A stretch of 64,000 bases of DNA from Mitsuokella sp. oral taxon 131 str. W9106 (lineage in GTDB: Bacteria; Bacillota; Negativicutes; Selenomonadales; Selenomonadaceae), in the NCBI RefSeq assembly GCF_000469545.1, contig NZ_KI273061.1, positions 1-64,000 of the forward strand, in the 5' to 3' direction. Positions 58,373 to 64,000 of this stretch are shown here, one piece after another. Within the stretch, counting starts at the first letter, position 1, and each line of letters starts with the position of its first letter. Under the pieces are notes generated by a model. The model was given only the letters and a program-made list of their open reading frames with translations, was not told the origin of the DNA and did not search any database. Both the position numbers and the translations under genes were made by a program.

Positions 58373-59308
58373 ATGAAAATACTCGTCACGGGCGGCGCGG
58401 GATTTATCGGCTCGCACCTCGTCCGTCTCTTGCTCGAACAAGGACATGCAGTCACGGTCCTAGACGACCTCAGCACGGGCGCGAAGGCGCATATCGAAGG
58501 GCTGCCGATTGGGCTTTGGCGGGCGGATATCCGCGAGAAGGCGGTCACGGCGCGCATCGCGGCAGCACGTTTTGACGCCGTCGTGCATCTCGCGGCGCAG
58601 ACGATGGTCGACGCCTCCCTTCGCGACCCGCATTTTGACGCGGAGGAGAACGTCATCGGGCTCGTGAATGTCCTTGAGGGCGCACGTCTCGGCGGCACGC
58701 GCCGCGTTGTTTTCGCGTCGACGGCGGCAGTGTACGGCGATGTCTCTGCGCGCGATCTTCCCGTCCGCGAGGAGCAGGCGCTCGCGCCGCTCTCGTTCTA
58801 CGGCATGACGAAGGTGGCCGGCGAGCAGTATCTCGCACTCTACAAAAAGATTTTCGGCCTCGACTACGTCGTCCTGCGCTTTGCGAACGTCTACGGCGAG
58901 CGGCAGGGCGACAGGGGCGAGGGCGGCGTCATCAGCATTTTTGCAAAGCGCGTCGCGCGCGGCGCGGGCATCACGATCTTCGGCGACGGCGGGCAGACGC
59001 GCGACTTCATCTATGCGGGCGATATCGCATCGGGCATCGCGTGTGCGCTTCGGACGAAGCATGCGTGCCGCGCGTACAACCTCGGCACGCAGACGGAGCT
59101 GTCCTTAAACGAGCTCGTGCGCGTCCTCGGCAAAGCTGCAGGAAAGGCGCTTGCGCCTGCGTACGCCGCGCCGCGTGAAGGGGACATCTACCGTTCGGCA
59201 CTCTCCAATGCGGCGGCGAGGAGGAATCTCGGCTGGACGCCTAAGGTGACGCTTGAAGAAGGGCTTCGCCGCACGTACGCGTACGTCAAGGAGACCGCAG
59301 CGCAATGA
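58373..59308 (+). CDS. NAD-dependent sugar-nucleotide epimerase (UDP-glucose 4-epimerase-like)
   Basis: 311 residues, extended SDR family. NAD-binding TGGAGFIGSHLV, substrate/catalytic YGMTKVAGEQY (Tyr and Lys) and FASTAAVYGD, RFANVYGERQ. Closest in style to bacterial GalE-type UDP-glucose 4-epimerases; other hexose-nucleotide epimerases cannot be excluded. ATG at 58373 has GAGGAGG nine bases upstream. TATAAT at 58326-58331 may be its -10 box, with no good -35. Confidence 0.88.
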   Translation: MKILVTGGAGFIGSHLVRLLLEQGHAVTVLDDLSTGAKAHIEGLPIGLWRADIREKAVTARIAAARFDAVVHLAAQTMVDASLRDPHFDAEENVIGLVNVLEGARLGGTRRVVFASTAAVYGDVSARDLPVREEQALAPLSFYGMTKVAGEQYLALYKKIFGLDYVVLRFANVYGERQGDRGEGGVISIFAKRVARGAGITIFGDGGQTRDFIYAGDIASGIACALRTKHACRAYNLGTQTELSLNELVRVLGKAAGKALAPAYAAPREGDIYRSALSNAAARRNLGWTPKVTLEEGLRRTYAYVKETAAQ

Positions 59309-59427
59309 AGACCTTCGGATTGGCGCGGATCTCCGTCGAGGTGCGGGCAAAGCGATGCGCCTGGATGGAGACGCCTATCCGTGCATTCCGATCGATCCGG
59401 CAAAACGACGAAAAGCAGGCGATACGC

Positions 59428-59456
59428 TTGACTGTTGTAACGTTGTAACCTATAAT
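59428..59456 (+). promoter_or_regulatory. Promoter of the liv operon
   Basis: TTGACT (59428-59433), 17-bp spacer, TATAAT (59451-59456), 67 bp before livJ. The preceding 59309-59427 gap shows no feature. Confidence 0.8.
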
Positions 59457-59458
59457 AG

Positions 59459-59488
59459 TTCCATCATCTTCCATCATCTTCCATCATC
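59459..59488 (+). repeat. Three tandem TTCCATCATC repeats in the liv leader
   Basis: Perfect 10-bp unit at 59459-59468, 59469-59478 and 59479-59488, beginning 2 bp after the -10 box, so it forms the first part of the mRNA. Copy number could vary by slippage. Confidence 0.85.
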
Positions 59489-59522
59489 GAAAGGCATATC
59501 GGTATCGTTAGGGGGAATCCAA

Positions 59523-60695
59523 ATGAAGTTTGGCAAGAAGAGCTTGCGTCTTGCGGCGCTCGCTGCGACGCTTTTGGTGGGCGGCGCACTCGCGGGCTGC
59601 GGCGGCAGCGGCGCGGACAGCAATGAAATCAAGGTCGGTGCGAACTTTGAGATGACGGGCAACGTCGCCAACTACGGCAGCGCGACGCTCGATGGGCTCA
59701 AGCTCGCGATTGACGAGGTCAACGAGGCAGGCGGCGTCGACGGCAAGAAGATCACGCTCGTGACGGCGGACAACAAGTCCGAGGCGTCCGAGGCGGTCAA
59801 TGCGGCGACGAAGCTCATCTCCGACGACAAGGTCTCCGTCATCGTCGGTCCGGCGGTCACGGCGAACGTCATCGCGGAGTCGCAGGTCGCGACGGACAAT
59901 AAAGTCCCGGTCATCGCACCGGACGGCACGAGCCCCGATGTCACGGTGGAGAACGGCAAGACGAAACCGTTCATCTTCCGAAGCTGCTTCATCGACCCCC
60001 AGCAGGGAACGGTCATGGCGAAGTTCGCAAGCGAGAACCTCAAGGCGAAGACGGCGGTCATCTACGTCGACAACAGCACGGACTACAGCAAGAGCCTCGG
60101 CAAGGTCTTCAAGGAGAAGTTTGAGGCAGCCGGCGGCAAGGTCGTCATGGAAGAGGCCTTCCTCGCAAAGGATCAGGATTTCAAGGCGACGCTGACGAAG
60201 CTCAAGACGGCGAATGCGGACATCCTGTTCGTCCCCGCTTACTATGAGGAAGTCGGCAAGATCGTCAAGCAGGCGCGCGAGCTCGGCATGACGATGCCGA
60301 TTCTCGGCACGGATGGCTGGGATGACCCGAAGGTCGCCGACATCGCCGGCGCGGATGCACTGAACAATACGTTCTTCAGCACGCACTACTCCGACAAGGA
60401 CGAGGAAGTCAAGGGCTTTGTCGATGCGTTCCACCAAAAGTACGGCCATGCGCCGAATGTCTTTGCGGCGCTCGGCTACGACGCAGGCAAGATGCTCATT
60501 GACGCGATCCGCCGCGCGGGCAGCGCCGACCCGGAAAAGATCCGTCAGGCCATCGAGGATACGAAGGATCTGAAGGTCGGAACGGGCACGATCACGATGG
60601 ACAAGAACCACAATCCCATCAAGCAGGCCGTCATTTTGGAGAACAAGGGAGGCGACCGCGTGATGGTGGCAAAGATCATGCCGGATGCGGAATAA
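59523..60695 (+). CDS. livJ: Branched-chain amino acid ABC transporter substrate-binding lipoprotein
   Basis: 390 residues. Lipobox GALAGC near residue 23, then a periplasmic-binding type I fold (NEIKVGANFEMTGNVANYGSATLDGLKLAIDEVN, VIVGPAVTANV, and PAYYEEVGKIVKQARELG). Captures leucine, isoleucine, valine or related ligands outside the inner membrane. The ATG at 59523 follows TTAGGGGGAATCC; upstream in-frame ATGs overlap the epimerase. First of five liv genes. Confidence 0.92.
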   Translation: MKFGKKSLRLAALAATLLVGGALAGCGGSGADSNEIKVGANFEMTGNVANYGSATLDGLKLAIDEVNEAGGVDGKKITLVTADNKSEASEAVNAATKLISDDKVSVIVGPAVTANVIAESQVATDNKVPVIAPDGTSPDVTVENGKTKPFIFRSCFIDPQQGTVMAKFASENLKAKTAVIYVDNSTDYSKSLGKVFKEKFEAAGGKVVMEEAFLAKDQDFKATLTKLKTANADILFVPAYYEEVGKIVKQARELGMTMPILGTDGWDDPKVADIAGADALNNTFFSTHYSDKDEEVKGFVDAFHQKYGHAPNVFAALGYDAGKMLIDAIRRAGSADPEKIRQAIEDTKDLKVGTGTITMDKNHNPIKQAVILENKGGDRVMVAKIMPDAE

Positions 60696-60773
60696 GCACA
60701 TCACAAATAGGACACGTGGAATGGGGTCGCAGCGATGCGGCCTCAATCTATGTGTTTGGAAAAGGAGCAGTTC

Positions 60774-61661
60774 ATGGAAGTCACGCAGCAGGTCTTGCAG
60801 CAGCTCATCAACGGCATTTCGCTCGGCAGCATCTACGCGCTGATCGCGCTCGGCTACACGATGATCTACGGCATTATCAAGCTCATCAACTTCGCGCACG
60901 GCGACATTTACATGGTCGGCGCGTACATCGGTTTTTTCTCCATCACGCAGGCGGGGCTCGGCGTGATCCCGTCGCTCATGATCTCGCTCGTCACGACGGG
61001 GCTTTTGGGCATGGCCGTCGAGCGGATCGCGTATCGGCCGCTGCGCCATGCGCCGCGCATTTCGGTGCTCATCACGGCGATCGGCGTCTCGTTCTTTTTG
61101 GAGTACACGAGCATGTACTTCGTCTCGCCGACGCCGCGGACGTTCCCCGCGCTGTTCGGCGATGTCGCCGTGGATTTCATGGGCATCGTCATCAATGGGC
61201 AGCAGATGCTCATTCTCGGCATCACGGCAATCCTCATGGTCGTGCTCACCTACATCGTCCAGCGCACGAAGACGGGAAAGGCGATGCGCGCGACGTCGTT
61301 CGATACGGAGACGGCGGAGCTCATGGGCATCAACTCGGACCGCATCATCTCCATCACGTTCGGCATCGGCTCGGCGCTCGCTGCCGTTGCGGGCGTGCTC
61401 GTCGGCATCTACTACAATTCGATCGACCCCTTGATGGGCATCATGCCGGGACTCAAGGCATTCGTCGCCGCCGTCCTGGGCGGCATTGGCATCCTGCCGG
61501 GCGCCGTCGTCGGGGGGCTGATCCTGGGCGTCGTCGAGGCGCTCGTCTCGGGCTTCCTCTCGTCGACGTTCCGCGACGCGGCGGCGTTCGCCATACTCAT
61601 CCTCGTGCTTCTCGTCCGCCCGACCGGGCTTTTCGGCAAGAACACGAAGGAAAAGGTTTAA
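60774..61661 (+). CDS. livH: Branched-chain amino acid ABC transporter permease LivH
   Basis: 295 residues with about eight membrane segments. LLQ-type start QQLINGISLGSIYALIALGYTMIYGIIKLINFAHGDIYM is the LivH signature, and AFVAAVLGGIGILPGAVVGGLILG near the C-terminus is also conserved. ATG at 60774 has AAGGAG upstream; an ATG at 60735 has none. Confidence 0.95.
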   Translation: MEVTQQVLQQLINGISLGSIYALIALGYTMIYGIIKLINFAHGDIYMVGAYIGFFSITQAGLGVIPSLMISLVTTGLLGMAVERIAYRPLRHAPRISVLITAIGVSFFLEYTSMYFVSPTPRTFPALFGDVAVDFMGIVINGQQMLILGITAILMVVLTYIVQRTKTGKAMRATSFDTETAELMGINSDRIISITFGIGSALAAVAGVLVGIYYNSIDPLMGIMPGLKAFVAAVLGGIGILPGAVVGGLILGVVEALVSGFLSSTFRDAAAFAILILVLLVRPTGLFGKNTKEKV

Positions 61662-61673
61662 GGAGGTGCGCGC

Positions 61674-62636
61674 ATGAAACGCAATTTTTTAAGGCGGAAT
61701 GATCTCATCATGCTCGTGTTCGCCATCATCCTGTTTGCCGTTTTGCAGGGGCTGATCGAAGGGCGCGTCTTGAGCTCCTTTTGGCAGCTCAACCTCCTCA
61801 TCATCGGCATCAACGTCATTCTCGCGGCGAGCCTCAACCTCATCAACGGCTACACGGGGCAGTTCTCGCTCGGCCATGCGGGCTTTATGGCAGTCGGCGC
61901 CTACGTCGGCGTCGTCCTCACGACGAACTTCTCCGTGCCGTTCGGCGCGGCGCTCGTGGCGGGCGGCATCGCGGCAGGGGCGCTGGGCTTTCTCATCGGC
62001 ATCCCGACGCTTCGCCTGCGCGGCGACTACCTTGCGATCGCGACGCTCGGACTCGGCGAAATCATCCGCATCGTCATCATGAACATCCAGTACGTCGGCG
62101 GCGCGGCGGGCTTCAAGGGCATCCCGCACCACACGACGTTTGCGTGGGTGTTCTTCATCATGCTGTTTACGCTGTTCTTCATCAAAAACTTCGTGAACTC
62201 GACGCACGGGCGCGCCTGCCTTGCGATCCGCGAGAATGAAATCGCAGCGGAGTCGATGGGCATCAACACGACGAAGTACAAAGTCATGGCGTTCACGATC
62301 GGCGCGGCGTTCGCAGGCGTCGCGGGCGGGCTGTTCGCGCATGCGTTCTACCTCATCACGCCCGCGTCGTTTACCTTTATGCAGACGTTCAACTACCTCA
62401 TCATGGTCGTCATGGGCGGTCTCGGCTCGATCACGGGCTCGATTGCGGGCGCGTTCGTCGTCACCTTCATCTCGGCGGCGCTCGCGAGCTGGCCGGAATT
62501 CCGCATGATCATCTACGCGGTCGCGCTGATCCTTTTGATGTTCTACCGCCCGCAGGGCCTCTTCGGCTACAAGGAAATCACGAACATGGGCATCTTCAGG
62601 AAATGCTTTGCGAAGGGAGGGAAGGCGAATGGATGA
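61674..62636 (+). CDS. livM: Branched-chain amino acid ABC transporter permease LivM
   Basis: 320 residues. NLINGYTGQFSLGHAGFMAVGAY, RGDYLAIATLGLGEIIRI and AIRENEIAAESMGI are LivM motifs. Follows livH by 12 bp after AAGGAGGTGCGCGC and overlaps livG by 8 bp. Confidence 0.95.
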   Translation: MKRNFLRRNDLIMLVFAIILFAVLQGLIEGRVLSSFWQLNLLIIGINVILAASLNLINGYTGQFSLGHAGFMAVGAYVGVVLTTNFSVPFGAALVAGGIAAGALGFLIGIPTLRLRGDYLAIATLGLGEIIRIVIMNIQYVGGAAGFKGIPHHTTFAWVFFIMLFTLFFIKNFVNSTHGRACLAIRENEIAAESMGINTTKYKVMAFTIGAAFAGVAGGLFAHAFYLITPASFTFMQTFNYLIMVVMGGLGSITGSIAGAFVVTFISAALASWPEFRMIIYAVALILLMFYRPQGLFGYKEITNMGIFRKCFAKGGKANG

Positions 62637-63393
62637 GCTCTTGCAAGCGGAACATGTTTCCATGGTATTCGGCGGGCTCAAAGCCGTCTCGAACTTCAAC
62701 CTGCACCTAAACAAGGGGGAGCTCGTCGGTCTCATCGGGCCGAACGGCGCGGGCAAGACGACGGCATTCAACATGCTGACGGGCGTCTATCGGCCGACGA
62801 CGGGAAGCATAACCTTCGCGGGGAAAAGCATTGTCGGGCTGCCCCCGTATGAGGTCACGCAGCGCGGCATCGCGCGCACGTTCCAGAACATCCGCCTGTT
62901 TTCCGAGCTGACCGTCCTCGAAAACGTCAAGATCGCATTCCACTTCCACGTGAAGTACGGCCTGATCGAGGCGGTTCTGCGCGTCGGGCGCTACTTCCGC
63001 GAAGAGCAGGAAATCGAGGAGGAAGCGATGGAGCTCCTCCGAATCTTCCACCTCGAAGACAAGGCGGACGAGGTCGCGAAGAACCTGCCGTACGGCGCAC
63101 AGCGCCGCCTCGAGATCGCGCGTGCGCTCGCGGCGAAGCCGAAGCTCCTGCTGCTCGACGAGCCGGCGGCTGGCATGAACCCGCAGGAGACGCACGAGCT
63201 CATGGAAATGATCCGCTGGATCCGAAGGGAGTTCGCCCTTACCATCCTCCTCATCGAGCACGACATGAGTCTCGTCATGGGGATCTGCGAGCGCATCTAC
63301 GTCTTGGAGTACGGCGAGATCCTCGCCGAGGGCACGCCGAAGGAAATCAAAGCGAATCCAGAAGTCATTCGCGCATACCTCGGAGGGGAGTGA
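62629..63393 (+). CDS. livG: Branched-chain amino acid ABC transporter ATP-binding protein LivG
   Basis: 254 residues. GPNGAGKTT (Walker A), GIARTFQNIRLF (Q-loop region), a long helical insertion (about 95-135), LPYGAQRRLEIARAL (signature variant with YGAQ) and LLLLDEPAAGMNP (Walker B). ATG at 62629 overlaps the end of livM after GGGAGGGAAGG. Confidence 0.95.
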   Translation: MDELLQAEHVSMVFGGLKAVSNFNLHLNKGELVGLIGPNGAGKTTAFNMLTGVYRPTTGSITFAGKSIVGLPPYEVTQRGIARTFQNIRLFSELTVLENVKIAFHFHVKYGLIEAVLRVGRYFREEQEIEEEAMELLRIFHLEDKADEVAKNLPYGAQRRLEIARALAAKPKLLLLDEPAAGMNPQETHELMEMIRWIRREFALTILLIEHDMSLVMGICERIYVLEYGEILAEGTPKEIKANPEVIRAYLGGE

Positions 63394-63397
63394 GAGC

Positions 63398-64000
63398 ATG
63401 GCAGAAACGATGCTGCAAATCGACCATATCGACGTATTCTACGGCGCAATCCACGCATTGAAGGGCGTGAGCCTGGAAGTCCAGACGGGCGAGATTGTCA
63501 CGCTCATCGGCGCGAACGGCGCGGGCAAGTCGACGACGCTGCGCACGATCTCCGGCCTGCTCGCGCCGAAAGCGGGAACAATTACGTTCCTCGGCGCGGA
63601 CATCACGGGGAAAAAGGCGCATGAGATCGTCAAGGACGGCATTTCGCAGGTCCCCGAAGGGCGCCGCGTCTTCGCCGAGATGACCGTGCTCGAAAATCTC
63701 GAGCTCGGCGCGTTCACGCGCACGGACAAGGCGGGCATCGCAAGCGACCTCGAAATGGTCTTCGCGCGCTTTCCGCGCCTTAAAGAGCGGAGGGCGCAGC
63801 TCGCGGGCACGCTTTCGGGCGGCGAGCAGCAGATGCTCGCGATGGGGCGCGCGCTCATGAGCCGCCCGAAGCTCCTGCTCCTCGACGAGCCTTCGATGGG
63901 GCTCGCGCCGCTCCTCATCCGCGAGATCTTCGACATCATCGCCGATATCAACAAGGAGGGCACGACCGTCCTCCTCGTCGAGCAGAACGCGAACATGGCG
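63398..64000 (+). CDS. livF: Branched-chain amino acid ABC transporter ATP-binding protein LivF (partial)
   Basis: Open to the window edge, 201 codons seen of about 235. ATG four bases after the livG stop, with GGAGGGGAG upstream. GANGAGKST (Walker A), GISQVPEGRRVFAEMTVLENL, LSGGEQQMLAMGRAL (signature), and LLLLDEPSMGLAP (Walker B) are the LivF pattern. The C-terminus lies outside the window. Confidence 0.95.
   Translation, partial: MAETMLQIDHIDVFYGAIHALKGVSLEVQTGEIVTLIGANGAGKSTTLRTISGLLAPKAGTITFLGADITGKKAHEIVKDGISQVPEGRRVFAEMTVLENLELGAFTRTDKAGIASDLEMVFARFPRLKERRAQLAGTLSGGEQQMLAMGRALMSRPKLLLLDEPSMGLAPLLIREIFDIIADINKEGTTVLLVEQNANMA

Noticed and set aside
59459-59488. Three tandem TTCCATCATC units as a CRISPR remnant
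   Set aside because: The copies abut with no spacers and no cas genes are present.

Overview
The window reads as a piece of chromosome from an anaerobic diderm Firmicute, most likely a Selenomonas-like member of the Negativicutes. Evidence is the mix of an outer-membrane porin with an N-terminal SLH domain (OmpM type), a TonB-dependent receptor and a high-GC genome with Firmicute-style RNA regulation (a SAM-I riboswitch, a T-box leader and a cobalamin riboswitch) and Firmicute-style regulators (RpiR, DeoR, SorC). No rRNA, tRNA or CRISPR array was seen.

Layout. 0-8 kb: a LysR/MFS divergent pair, a nitrilase-family amidase, a DUF951 protein, the SLH porin, a NusG-domain-II/Gx-transporter pair resembling EetA/EetB, alanine racemase and a small anchored protein. 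8-14 kb: a sugar-acid-type catabolic operon (RpiR regulator, 2-hydroxyacid dehydrogenase, an overlooked 47-codon ORF, a frameshifted GntP permease, FGGY kinase, class II aldolase) behind a strong promoter with a perfect 12-bp inverted repeat, followed by a decayed transposase end. 14.5-20 kb: rpsF-ssb-rpsR, then DeoR, an LtaS-like membrane sulfatase and a PflX-like radical SAM protein.

20-27 kb (minus strand): a cobalamin-riboswitch operon with a TonB receptor, a substrate-binding lipoprotein, two permeases and a fused double ATPase of the peptide/nickel family; it looks like an import route for a cobalt complex or corrinoid. 27.4-29.7 kb: GH36 alpha-galactosidase. 30-38.5 kb: a membrane-bound uptake [NiFe] hydrogenase (small subunit, large subunit, cytochrome b) with its maturation genes hypA, hypB, a protease, hypC, hypD and hypE. 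No hypF is present. A small protein in the operon carries the CxxCGCGE nickel-site motif known from the N-terminus of E. coli HypB, which the local HypB lacks. A 91-nt compound hairpin separates it from hypA.

38.5-44.3 kb: a lipoprotein, SAM-riboswitch-controlled metK, a DcuA/DcuB-type dicarboxylate transporter and an MFS transporter behind a T-box leader. 44.5-54.2 kb: a hexitol/ketose island with SorC regulator, GutM, glucitol PTS (EIIC, EIIBC, EIIA), sorbitol-6-phosphate dehydrogenase, then a mannose/sorbose-family PTS (EIIB, EIIC, EIID, no EIIA), sorbose-1-phosphate reductase, an RpiR regulator and a fructose-6-phosphate-aldolase-like transaldolase. Together these would turn L-sorbose and D-glucitol into fructose 6-phosphate. 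54.3-57 kb: metN-metI-metQ (minus strand). 57-64 kb: a DUF3793/flavodoxin pair behind a Fur-box-like promoter, a GalE-like epimerase, and the branched-chain amino acid transporter livJ-livH-livM-livG-livF, with livF cut by the window edge.
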